From the NCBI GenBank assembly GCA_027364495.1, contig DAHXPE010000184.1:1-14157 (forward strand): 14,157 nucleotides of DNA, read 5' to 3'. The notes under the pieces were generated by a model. That model was not told where the DNA came from, ran no database searches, and saw only the letters and a program-made list of their open reading frames with translations. Below, one piece after another: positions 1 to 7,861 of the stretch. The position numbers and the translations under genes are program-made. The first letter of the stretch is position 1; each line of letters begins with the position of its first letter. Source of the stretch: Candidatus Heimdallarchaeota archaeon (GTDB taxonomy: Archaea; Asgardarchaeota; Heimdallarchaeia; Hodarchaeales; LC-3).

Positions 1-1223
1 CCTATTTGAGACATTGATATATTATCATCTATTAGCAATAATAGAGGTAATGATTCTGCCAATCCCAGTGCTACCTTAAAATCTGGTTTTGTTTTTAATT
101 TTTTTACTATGGGTAATTCTGAATATGCTTTTATTATCTTTTCTTTCGTGTCTAGTTCTTCTAACTTTTTTCCGTAGACCTTTTCACCTGTTTTTGTCGG
201 TTTCAAGTCTTCATCTAATATTTTTTCTCTATCTATCCCTATATCTCTTAATACATTATCTATTAAATGTTCTATCCCTGTATATACTGTAATTACCGAT
301 TCTAATAAAGCATTTTTTACTTTTAGTCTTTCGGATTTTTCAATGATATCATATACTTTGTAAAAGACGTTATTTGATATTTTTTGAGTTATTTTTATCC
401 AGTCTTGTATTATATTTTGAATTTCTATGTTTGGCATCTTTTTTAATATTAACAGAGCTTCTGATAATTTTTCTTCCGCTACTAAATAATTAAATGCATC
501 CCATGCTGATAATCCTTCTAATAAATAATATACAAATTGTTGTACTGGATTTGTCTTGTCTGCAAAACTTTTTATTAATGTTAGGGCTGATTGAAATTCT
601 TTCTGATCTATTAATGTTATTAATGTATTAAATGTTCCATCCGGAAACTGTGTTGATGTTTTTAGCATCAGTGCAAAATACTCTTTTCCAGCTACTGGTC
701 TTCTTACTTCGGTGTCGTAAGTATCATTACTCACATATACCAAATTTAAGTTGAAATTTTGACTTAATAGTCCAGCCATGAATGACATTATTTTTGTCCC
801 TCCTGTTGGGTCCAGTGCTATCTCATTAAACTCTATATTTCTATCCAAATGACTTTTTATTGATGCTCGTAAACAATCATATAATGATATCGGGTCATCT
901 TTCGTAGTAATCCTCTTTTCTATTTTACTTACTGGATATTCACTCAATTTTAATATTTGATCAATTGCAGATTCCGATTCTTTAGTATGAACGAAAGTCA
1001 CAAAAGATGGTTGTAGTATCTTTATACTACCTGCCAGAGGTTCTGGTGAAAATCCTACTGTCAAAATTAATCCTTTTGGTTTAAAATTTTTAAACTTCTC
1101 CTTTCCATCATTTTCTAGATTCTTAATTGTTAATGGCCAGAGTTTTTCTGTTTCATATTCAATTTTTTTTTCCTTTGATGGTTTAGATTTGACAAATTCT
1201 TTATACTCATCCCAATAATCCAT
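1..1223 (-). CDS. CARF-domain CRISPR effector, Cas02710-type (probable CARF-HEPN RNase), C-terminus beyond window
   Basis: An uninterrupted minus-strand frame of 407 codons runs off the left edge, so the stop is not seen. Residues 50-190 look like a CARF domain: the strand and loop LTVGFSPEP (about 54-62) and the signature DPTGGTK (138-144), the ligand-binding loop of Cas02710/Csx1-related proteins. After about residue 195 the protein is helical. The helix around 303-325 (KNALLESVITVYTGIEHL) resembles the start of the HEPN domain in Cas02710 proteins. The catalytic R-x4-H motif would lie past the edge and cannot be checked. Inferred role: a cytoplasmic RNase switched on by cyclic oligoadenylate made by the Cas10 at 4725-6698. 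The start could be ATG at 1223 or the in-frame GTG at 1232, which has an AAAGGA about 8 nt upstream. Ile codons are mostly ATA here, against mostly ATT in the cmr genes, hinting at a separate origin. It lies downstream of the ATPase-TOPRIM pair on the same strand. Confidence 0.8.
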   Translation of the reverse strand, partial: MDYWDEYKEFVKSKPSKEKKIEYETEKLWPLTIKNLENDGKEKFKNFKPKGLILTVGFSPEPLAGSIKILQPSFVTFVHTKESESAIDQILKLSEYPVSKIEKRITTKDDPISLYDCLRASIKSHLDRNIEFNEIALDPTGGTKIMSFMAGLLSQNFNLNLVYVSNDTYDTEVRRPVAGKEYFALMLKTSTQFPDGTFNTLITLIDQKEFQSALTLIKSFADKTNPVQQFVYYLLEGLSAWDAFNYLVAEEKLSEALLILKKMPNIEIQNIIQDWIKITQKISNNVFYKVYDIIEKSERLKVKNALLESVITVYTGIEHLIDNVLRDIGIDREKILDEDLKPTKTGEKVYGKKLEELDTKEKIIKAYSELPIVKKLKTKPDFKVALGLAESLPLLLLIDDNISMSQI

Positions 1224-1657
1224 AATTTTCACTATTTTTTCCTTTAAAGTTGTTTTGATATTTATAACATTATTATTATGTTTATGAAAAGTTTTATTAT
1301 GAATGTCCTTTTTAATCGAAAAGCATAAATTTTCTTTTGTTTTAATAATTTCCTAAAATGATTCATAGCTAAAAATATACTTGTTAGTAAAGAACAAATA
1401 AAAAGACGATCAATTATTAGAAATTTAGACAAATCTTTCTTAAAGACGAACTATCATAGAAAAATACCTTTATTGGAAGCTGAATTAACTTTTGAAAAAT
1501 TAACCCACAAATTTGAGCGTATTTAGTCGATTTGCAACATTCATAAAAATACTTTCGAAAAAGTCAATCTTTATTCAGATTAGCCAATGAAGTTCAAATT
1601 TAATTTTTCCTTTTTTCAAAAATCGAATTATTCAGCACACTCTATTAATACAAAGAT
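1224..1657. other. AT-rich intergenic region, no recognisable gene
   Basis: This 434-base gap separates the TOPRIM-like gene from the CARF gene, both on the minus strand. It should hold the CARF gene promoter. AAAGGA just upstream of 1232 is a plausible ribosome binding site for the GTG start. A plus-strand frame at 1362-1526 stays open for 54 codons but has no ATG, GTG or TTG at its beginning and matches no family I recognise. I see no RNA gene, repeat or strong hairpin here. Confidence 0.5.
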
Positions 1658-2191
1658 TTATCGTTTAAAATGCTCTTCTATAACTCTTTTTACATATTGA
1701 AATTCTATTGTTAACGCCATATCTTCTTCTAAAAATTTTATAAATTTAATGTTTTTATGAAAATTTTCTTTAAATTCATTATTATTAGTTTTGAAGAAGT
1801 TAATCATTTTTGATTTTAGGTTTTGATCTCTACTTGCAATTATTTTTATCCATTGTTCTAAATTTTCAGGTATTTGAATTATTATTTTTGATTTATCGTC
1901 TATTTTTTGAAAGATTTGAATGCCATATTTTCCATTTGTTATTACATACTGGTTATGTAATATCTTGGGTATTGGAATTCCAGGGTCCTCATCTACTATT
2001 CCAACTCCTTTCAAATTATTTTTTAATTCACCTAATTTTTTTAGGACTTGTCCTTTTCCTTGTATTTTAACATGTTCTATAATTCTTCTTGTAAATCCAA
2101 GAGATTTTATGAAAACAGTATCATTATCGCATTCAGCAAATATTGATCTAGATGGAATTATTTTCTTCACCCTATTGATTCCTTTAATCAT
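1658..2191 (-). CDS. small TOPRIM-like protein paired with OLD-like ATPase
   Basis: A 177-residue protein with the sparse signature of a TOPRIM fold. A conserved-type Glu lies in the first strand (IFAECDNDTVFIKSLGF, E20), a glycine-rich turn follows (IQGKGQVLKKLGEL, 43-56), and an acidic D-x-D is at the end of a strand (GVGIVDEDPG, D67 and D69). The stretch IIIQIPENLEQWI (103-115) resembles the region after the D-x-D in small stand-alone TOPRIM proteins of the DUF3226/DUF4276 kind. TOPRIM domains of OLD, Gabija GajA and PARIS AriB bind metal and act as nucleases. By analogy this may be the nuclease or toxin arm of the upstream ATPase, which ends 27 bases before this ATG on the same strand. 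The family assignment rests on motifs only. The protein is shorter than AriB, and the basic C-terminal half (130-177) is unrecognised. Confidence 0.6.
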   Translation of the reverse strand: MIKGINRVKKIIPSRSIFAECDNDTVFIKSLGFTRRIIEHVKIQGKGQVLKKLGELKNNLKGVGIVDEDPGIPIPKILHNQYVITNGKYGIQIFQKIDDKSKIIIQIPENLEQWIKIIASRDQNLKSKMINFFKTNNNEFKENFHKNIKFIKFLEEDMALTIEFQYVKRVIEEHFKR

Positions 2192-2218
2192 AACTTTTTA
2201 ATGAATATTTTAATTTGA

Positions 2219-3220
2219 CTATTTTTCTTTATCAAAATCCAGATTCAATAATAAATCTAAATCTAAAGTTCCTTCAATTTCTTCTTTACTTAATTTACGC
2301 ACTTTTGTTTCATAATTTTCAACTGAAGTAATAAAAATACCTAAATCATTAATATTAGTCGATAAAATTTGTCCTAGGAAATATGGATTATGGGTAGTTA
2401 TAAAATATTGATTATTTTTGTCTTTAGATATCTTTTTCGCCATTCTTGTTACATAATATGGAAACATATGTGACTCTGGTTCCTCAAACACAATAATAGA
2501 ATTTGAATTAGATTCAATTGCAGCTTCATAAAATAAAACAGCTTGAATTGTATCAGGTGCTAATACAATTGGAAATTGAACTATTGTATTTTCAATTTGT
2601 TTTTGATAAACAAATTTCTTTGTTTTCGGTATGAACACTAATCTGAATCCTTCTGATTCAAATATCTCTTCTACAATAGCTCTTATTGAACTATTCGTAT
2701 AAATAATATCAAATAAATTAAATCCATAAGGTGGATATAGATAATTTTCTTTCATTTTACTTTGGTTTTCACCATTGTAGGCTTTGAAATATTTATAATT
2801 ATAATATTTAATATTTTTAAATGAATCAATCAAATTTTTATCTGAAGCTATTAAGAAACCATTAAAATCGACAGAAAATTTACTCAATTCATTTTTTATT
2901 TGTAATTCACCGTTATCATAAGAAATCACATATTCTTTATCATCTAAATTTAAAACTATCTTTTCATCAATTGAATTATTATAAAATAAATTAGCAAATT
3001 CCTCTAATCGTAAGAAATCAAATAGGGTCTGATAATCCTCAGTATTTTTTGTATGATAAAAACTGCTTAAAAATGCCAGTGATTCTAAAATATTTGATTT
3101 ACCAACATTTGTTTCCCCAATAAATAAATTTATCTTTTCACATTCTAATTTAACATGTTTTAAACTTTTGAGATTTTGAATTTCAAAATTTTTAATAATT
3201 TTCAAAAACCACAAATCCAT
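2219..3220 (-). CDS. OLD-like ABC-type ATPase (AAA_21 / RecF-SMC-like)
   Basis: A 333-residue ATPase of the OLD/AAA_21 kind. The N-terminus (KIIKNFEIQNLKSLKHVKL) is the usual opening strand pattern of RecF/OLD proteins. Walker A is GETNVGKS (35-42). APDTIQAVLFYEAA (221-234) stands where the ABC signature helix lies but lacks a clear LSxG. Walker B with tandem glutamates is SIIVFEEPES (241-250) and the switch His is in ITTHNPYF (H277). An insert of about 170 residues separates Walker A from the second half. No nuclease domain is fused; that role could be filled by the TOPRIM-like gene 27 bases downstream. The pair resembles split OLD and PARIS (AriA/AriB) defence modules; this is inferred from architecture, not shown. 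No good ribosome binding site precedes the ATG, and an AT-rich AAAATAAAT about 30 bases upstream would suit a leaderless archaeal promoter. The gene is divergent from the cmr operon. Confidence 0.85.
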   Translation of the reverse strand: MDLWFLKIIKNFEIQNLKSLKHVKLECEKINLFIGETNVGKSNILESLAFLSSFYHTKNTEDYQTLFDFLRLEEFANLFYNNSIDEKIVLNLDDKEYVISYDNGELQIKNELSKFSVDFNGFLIASDKNLIDSFKNIKYYNYKYFKAYNGENQSKMKENYLYPPYGFNLFDIIYTNSSIRAIVEEIFESEGFRLVFIPKTKKFVYQKQIENTIVQFPIVLAPDTIQAVLFYEAAIESNSNSIIVFEEPESHMFPYYVTRMAKKISKDKNNQYFITTHNPYFLGQILSTNINDLGIFITSVENYETKVRKLSKEEIEGTLDLDLLLNLDFDKEK

Positions 3221-3260
3221 TAATTTTTAATTCTATTTAATCCGGAGAATTTATTTTTTT

Positions 3261-3288
3261 TCTTATCGATAAGATTGATATCAATTGA
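3261..3288. promoter_or_regulatory. cluster of perfect palindromes, candidate operator
   Basis: Three perfect palindromes stand end to end or overlapping: TCTTATCGATAAGA (3261-3274, 14 bp), TTGATATCAA (3275-3284, 10 bp) and TCAATTGA (3281-3288, 8 bp). They sit 41-68 bases upstream of the ATPase start, where a dimeric repressor could block that operon or sense both divergent promoters. No regulator gene is visible in the window, so the operator role is inference. Confidence 0.4.
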
Positions 3289-3492
3289 ACATTTTCACAT
3301 TTTCATTATTTATTTCAAGTTATTTTTTATTTACAAAATCTTAATATCTTTGTTTTAATCAATGTTAATAGAATCAATACTTATTCTTTTAATAACCGTT
3401 CAAATATAAAGATTTAAATTAATTTAATTAATTTGATAGAAAAATTTTTAAATAAATATCTAATTTAATTAATAAATTTATTTAGTATTGAA

Positions 3493-3500
3493 TTATATTA
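3493..3500 (+). promoter_or_regulatory. candidate archaeal TATA box for the cmr operon
   Basis: TTATATTA lies 52-59 bases before the cmr1 ATG. With the usual archaeal spacing of about 25 bases, transcription would begin near 3520-3527 and leave a leader of about 25-30 nt that contains the ribosome binding site. The whole region is AT-rich, so chance matches are common and confidence is low. Confidence 0.3.
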
Positions 3501-3536
3501 AAATTTTACTCTGAATCTAAAAAAGTTTTAATAAAA

Positions 3537-3542
3537 GAGGGG
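3537..3542 (+). promoter_or_regulatory. ribosome binding site of cmr1
   Basis: GAGGGG, the only G-rich run in the upstream region, ends 9 bases before the ATG at 3552. It fixes this ATG as the cmr1 start and suggests a leadered transcript. Confidence 0.6.
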
Positions 3543-3551
3543 CTCATATAA

Positions 3552-4718
3552 ATGCCTTTTAATCAATTATCAATTAAATTTGAAATCATTACTCCACTAT
3601 TTATTTCAGGTTTGAATCAAAGAGATAATGATTTTTCTTTATCCAGTTTTAAAGGAGTTTTGAGGTTTTGGTGGCGTTCTTTAGCATTGTCTCAATTAGG
3701 GGATTTACAAAAAGTTCGTAATGCTGAAAAAATGATATTTGGTGGATCTGAAAAGGAGTTTGGCAAATCTAAAATCCTTTTTAAACTTGATTATTTGAAT
3801 TATCAGCTTAAAAGTATTGACTTTTCTAAATACAAAGGTGTCACCTACTTAGGATATGGTTTAATTAATTACAAAGGAAAAACTGATAGAAAGTATTCTT
3901 GGCCTACTACAACTGGTGCAATTTCTTTAATTTATAAAGAGGAACCAGACGATTTGAATTTAGTTATTGAATCACTCAAAGCATTATCTTTATTTGGCGG
4001 AATTGGTTCTCGTTCTAGAAGAGGATTTGGATCATTTAATATTATTTCTATTAAACAGGATGAGAAAGAGATTTTTCAAAGACCAAATTCATTAGAAAAG
4101 TTGCAATTCACCTTAAAAAATTTTTGTGCACAAAATAGGATTTCTGAGTACAAACCGATTCCATCCTATTCAGCTTTTTCTAATAATACTCGGGTTGATA
4201 TTCTTCAAATGGGGAGTGATCCATTAATCTTATTAAACGAGTTCGGCAAAAAATTTTTAACTTATAGAAGTTATGGAAGATACGGAAAGGTTTTAGGTAA
4301 TACATCTGAACAAAATTTTGCTTCTGATCATGACTTAATTGTTAATTCTCTGAAAACTAAAGTTAATGAAAATCCTAAAAGAATTATCTTTGGTCTTCCC
4401 CATAATTACTATTTTTCATCCATTGGAACTAATATAGATGTTAACGCTTCAAAAGAAAAACGACGGGCAAGTCCCCTTTTTATTAATATTCTGAAATTAA
4501 ATGAACATGAATTTATAGTAATAACTCTTATTTTAAGATCTCAATTTCTTCCTTCGAATAATAAAATTGTTATTCAGCCTAAAAGAGGTTCAAGCTCAAT
4601 TGTACAATTAAAAGATGATTGGAATGTTATTACAGATTTTTTGGAAGGATTTGAAGGACCTTACTTAAGAAAATCCAACAAATTACGATTTGATAAAAGG
4701 ATTCAAATATTCCCATAG
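3552..4718 (+). CDS. cmr1: type III-B RAMP protein Cmr1
   Basis: A 388-residue Cmr1 (Cas7-like RAMP), the subunit that caps the 3' end of the crRNA in Cmr complexes. Family hallmarks: IKFEIITPLFISG (8-20), the FKGVLRFWWRSL stretch (33-44), MIFGGSEKEFGKSK (61-74) and the RAMP glycine-rich loop FGGIGSRSRRGFGSF (148-162). Length fits the family. The start has a strong GAGGGG site 9 bases upstream. It is the first gene of the cmr operon, and its stop lies 6-12 bases before the candidate cmr2 starts. The order cmr1-2-3-4-5-6 in one unit supports the assignment. Confidence 0.95.
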   Translation: MPFNQLSIKFEIITPLFISGLNQRDNDFSLSSFKGVLRFWWRSLALSQLGDLQKVRNAEKMIFGGSEKEFGKSKILFKLDYLNYQLKSIDFSKYKGVTYLGYGLINYKGKTDRKYSWPTTTGAISLIYKEEPDDLNLVIESLKALSLFGGIGSRSRRGFGSFNIISIKQDEKEIFQRPNSLEKLQFTLKNFCAQNRISEYKPIPSYSAFSNNTRVDILQMGSDPLILLNEFGKKFLTYRSYGRYGKVLGNTSEQNFASDHDLIVNSLKTKVNENPKRIIFGLPHNYYFSSIGTNIDVNASKEKRRASPLFINILKLNEHEFIVITLILRSQFLPSNNKIVIQPKRGSSSIVQLKDDWNVITDFLEGFEGPYLRKSNKLRFDKRIQIFP

Positions 4719-4724
4719 AATGGT

Positions 4725-6698
4725 GTGAATATGGATAATGGATACAAAAATACTGTAGCTTTTTCTATTAGCCCAGTACAAGAATTCATTTCTCAAGCCC
4801 GTCGAACTAGAGATTACTGGGCAGGATCTTTTCTACTTTCATATTTATCAGGTAAAGCCATGGAAAAAATTAAAAGTTCAGGCTGTGAGATACTTGTTCC
4901 TGACATTTTAAAAGATCCATTTTATCAATATCTAATTGATAGAAATAATAATTCCATTCCAACCTTCGGATCTCTGCCGAATGTATTCCTATATCGTTAT
5001 AATGAAGAAAAAGATCCTATTATTATTTCTCAGGAAGCAGAAAAATGCATTTTAGATACTTGGAAAACAATTGCAGAGAAAATTTGGGATCATTTTAATT
5101 TTAATACTCTTCCTAATAATGAAAATGTAAAAAAAATTTGGAATAGACAGGTAGAAGGTTTTTGGGATATTAATTGGATTAAAAATACTAATAGTTTTGA
5201 ATTACATTTAATGAAAAACTGGCCTCATTATTTTTATACGGTTGAAGAAGGTGATAAATGTACTATTATGAATGGATGGCAGGAATTATCTGGGTATTGT
5301 TCCTCTAAGGGTGAGAATGAAAGAATCAAGCAAAACGAATTTTGGGATTCTCTTAGGGCCATTATAAAAAATCCTTTACTAATAAGAGAAAATGAAAAAT
5401 TGTGTTCTATTGCTCTTATTAAACGCCTGTTTCCTGAAATAACATATGATGATGCAATTCTTGGAAAGGAAATTAATACCAGGAATTGGTTGTCGACTTC
5501 TTACATAGCCGCATCATCCTGGATCGTTTATGTTGAAAAAAATAAAAGAGAACTTGCAAATCAGTATGAGAAATTATTCAGAGAAAAAGTAAGTTGGACA
5601 GTCCAAAAAATTGAGCTTAAAAAAATAAAAATAGAATCCATTTCTAAATTAGACGAAAATGATTTTGCGAAGTTACTTGACGGTCAATATTTTTACTTAA
5701 ATGACTTGGAATTTCCGAGAAGAACTCCATTTTCAAATGCAAAAGATTATAATCCTGAAAACGAAAACCAAGAATTAATTGAAATCAGAAATAAAGCTAA
5801 AAATATTCTAAAAAAATTATATGAAGAGAAAACTCCATCTAATTTCTACGCGTTCATCACAATGGACGGCGATAAAATTGGAGAGTTAATTAATGATCTA
5901 AATGATAAAAATGGTATTTCTGGTATTCAATTAGTTTCAAGTTGCCTTGCTGATTTTTCAAAAGAAGTTGAACTGATAGTTAAGAAAAATGATGGAATAC
6001 TTGTTTATGCTGGAGGAGATGACGTTGCTGCATTTCTATCAATAAAAAATGTGTTGAAATGTGCATTTGAGCTTTCTACGAAATTTACAGAGATTTTTCA
6101 CCAAAAAATAACTGAACGAAAGGTTACGATGTCCGCGGGAATAACCTTTGTCCATTATAATGAACCATTAAGACTGGTAATTAAAGAATCACATGAATTG
6201 CTAAATGACATAGCCAAAACTTCAAATGGAAGAGGTAGTTTTGCCATAAGTATATTAAAAGGTAGTGGAAGATCAGCTTTATGGGTAAATGTTTGGGATC
6301 TATTAATAAATAATAGCAATGAATTTATTTTCGAAAAAATAATGAATCTTATGAGATTAGAGGATAAACAATTTTCTTTTTCATTTTTTTATAAAGTTAG
6401 AGAGTTGATTGTTCGTCTTTCCTCAAATAATTCTTGGAAACCAGGGCAGTTTACAATGGTCGGAAACTTGATTTCAAAGGATATTTTATTATCTTTAATA
6501 AAAAGAGATCGTGAAATTAATCATTTAAAATTATCAGATGATACATTAGATGAATTTGTTACAAACCTATTAAAACTAAGTTATAAAACCTTTAGGAAAG
6601 AAAATTATGATATTGAAACAAATGAAAATAAAATTTGTTTTGATTTAATGGCTATTATTAAGTTTATTAGCAACAATATTATGGATGATACATTTTAG
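4725..6698 (+). CDS. cmr2: type III-B Cas10 / Cmr2, HD-less, with GGDD cyclase motif
   Basis: The large subunit (657 residues) of the Cmr complex. It begins directly with the Cmr2 motif SISPVQEFISQARRTRDYWAG (about residues 14-34), so the N-terminal HD nuclease domain found in longer Cas10 proteins is absent. The palm polymerase core is present: FITMDGDKIGEL (about 377-388) and YAGGDDVAA (GGDD at 430-433), the metal-binding motif for making cyclic oligoadenylate from ATP. A helical C-terminal D4-like domain follows. The usual zinc knuckle of two C-x2-C pairs is eroded: Cys occurs at 179, 192 and 227, and the pair partners read as Met (CTIM) and Ala (CSIA). The start may be GTG 4725 or ATG 4731; GGTGTGA just before the ATG favours the latter. 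Expected activity is target-RNA-triggered second-messenger synthesis without DNA cutting. Confidence 0.95.
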   Translation: MNMDNGYKNTVAFSISPVQEFISQARRTRDYWAGSFLLSYLSGKAMEKIKSSGCEILVPDILKDPFYQYLIDRNNNSIPTFGSLPNVFLYRYNEEKDPIIISQEAEKCILDTWKTIAEKIWDHFNFNTLPNNENVKKIWNRQVEGFWDINWIKNTNSFELHLMKNWPHYFYTVEEGDKCTIMNGWQELSGYCSSKGENERIKQNEFWDSLRAIIKNPLLIRENEKLCSIALIKRLFPEITYDDAILGKEINTRNWLSTSYIAASSWIVYVEKNKRELANQYEKLFREKVSWTVQKIELKKIKIESISKLDENDFAKLLDGQYFYLNDLEFPRRTPFSNAKDYNPENENQELIEIRNKAKNILKKLYEEKTPSNFYAFITMDGDKIGELINDLNDKNGISGIQLVSSCLADFSKEVELIVKKNDGILVYAGGDDVAAFLSIKNVLKCAFELSTKFTEIFHQKITERKVTMSAGITFVHYNEPLRLVIKESHELLNDIAKTSNGRGSFAISILKGSGRSALWVNVWDLLINNSNEFIFEKIMNLMRLEDKQFSFSFFYKVRELIVRLSSNNSWKPGQFTMVGNLISKDILLSLIKRDREINHLKLSDDTLDEFVTNLLKLSYKTFRKENYDIETNENKICFDLMAIIKFISNNIMDDTF

Positions 6699-6700
6699 TT

Positions 6701-7861
6701 ATGATAATCATGAATTCCTGTTATTTGATGATTTCCCCTATCGATACATTGTTTTTTAGAGAAATTCGCCCGTTCAATATGCAAGATTTAATACTTGATA
6801 ATATTGAAAGTATTTTTCCACCAACAGCTTTTTCTTTAACAGGATTAATTCGTAACGGAATTGCAAACACATTAGGATGGGAAGGAAAACAATGGAATAA
6901 CGATATAAAAAAATTGCTCGGAAATTATCTGGATCTTGGCTCTTTAAATTTCTTTGGGCCATATTTAATCAAAGAAGAAAAAAATGATATTAATATTTTA
7001 TATCCCATTCCTAGAATTCTATATGGCAATACTAAAATAAATAAGTTCACTTATATGACTCCAGATAAAACCGTTCCTTATCTAACCAATTCTAGCAAGG
7101 AAATAAATCAAATTTTTCTTTGTAAGCCAAAAGAAAATGTTATTGATGGCAGACTAATAAATAATTATTTTATAGATAAAAAGAATTTACTAGCTCTTCT
7201 TAATCGCAAAGATTTAAATGAAACTAACATTTTTTCAAAACAACAGGCGATTTCCGATAATAATAATTTGATTTGGCAACAAGAAAGACAGTTTGGTATA
7301 AAATTGACATTTCCTAATAAATCTACTTCCAATGATGATAATTCTTTATTTTCTAGAACTTTTATTAGACTTCAATCTAATTTTCATTTGTTAATGCAAA
7401 TTGATGGTCTAAACGATGATACAATTTCTAAAGTAGATTCATTCATAACACGAATTGGTGGAGAAGGAAAATTTGGTGAAGTAAAACAAATCCATAATCA
7501 AAAAGATCAACTAAATCATCCTAGGATCACTGAATTGGACGATTCTAATGGGAGAGTAAAATTTTCAATTTCATTTATAACACCAGCTAATCTTGGAAAT
7601 TCATTTGATAGTGTCAAAATTTTTCTAGAAGAAAAGCTTAATTCAGATTTAATAACCGCTTCTGTTGGAAAGACAATTCGAGTGGGAGGTTGGAATTCAA
7701 AAACTAAAGAGCCTATGAAAGCTGAGCCATACATTCCAATTGGATCTACATATTTCTTTGAAACAGAACAGAATCAAGAATTTATTTTACAAAAGAATTT
7801 TAATAAACTCGGTAAATATACAGAGTTTGGATTTGGTCAATTTATTATTGGAAAATGGTAA
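6701..7861 (+). CDS. cmr3: type III-B RAMP protein Cmr3
   Basis: A 386-residue Cmr3 (Cas5-like), which holds the 5' handle of the crRNA next to Cas10. Diagnostic stretches: SPIDTLFFREIRPF (12-25), IFPPTAFSLTGLIRN (38-52), YIPIGSTYFFE (344-354) and the closing EFGFGQFIIGKW (375-386). The gene begins 2 bases after the cmr2 stop, and a second in-frame ATG at 6710 is an equally possible start. Its last 7 bases overlap the nominal cmr4 start, suggesting translational coupling. No odd features beyond the rather Asn-rich middle section (about 185-215). Confidence 0.93.
   Translation: MIIMNSCYLMISPIDTLFFREIRPFNMQDLILDNIESIFPPTAFSLTGLIRNGIANTLGWEGKQWNNDIKKLLGNYLDLGSLNFFGPYLIKEEKNDINILYPIPRILYGNTKINKFTYMTPDKTVPYLTNSSKEINQIFLCKPKENVIDGRLINNYFIDKKNLLALLNRKDLNETNIFSKQQAISDNNNLIWQQERQFGIKLTFPNKSTSNDDNSLFSRTFIRLQSNFHLLMQIDGLNDDTISKVDSFITRIGGEGKFGEVKQIHNQKDQLNHPRITELDDSNGRVKFSISFITPANLGNSFDSVKIFLEEKLNSDLITASVGKTIRVGGWNSKTKEPMKAEPYIPIGSTYFFETEQNQEFILQKNFNKLGKYTEFGFGQFIIGKW

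Larger units (their letters stand above)
3221..3551. other. divergent intergenic control region
   Basis: This 331-base, extremely AT-rich gap lies between the minus-strand ATPase-TOPRIM operon and the plus-strand cmr operon, so it must hold both promoters. Near the ATPase end is a cluster of palindromes (3261-3288). Nearer cmr1 are two copies of TAATTTAATTAAT (3420-3432 and 3461-3473), 41 bases apart, then a TATA-like box and the cmr1 ribosome binding site. No convincing reading frame is present. Confidence 0.6.

Noticed and set aside
89..292. Hydrophobic 67-residue plus-strand frame, membrane-protein-like
   Set aside because: It lies fully antisense to the CARF gene; the Leu/Phe/Ser-rich composition is the complement of Lys/Glu/Asn-rich coding sequence.
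1362..1526. Open 54-codon plus-strand frame in the intergenic gap (contains KRRSIIRNLDKSFLK)
   Set aside because: It has no start codon and no recognisable family, and such open runs are expected by chance; it could be an old gene remnant, but nothing supports that.
1810..2201. Two plus-strand frames over the TOPRIM-like gene
   Set aside because: They are antisense shadows of the minus-strand gene, with low-complexity hydrophobic translations.
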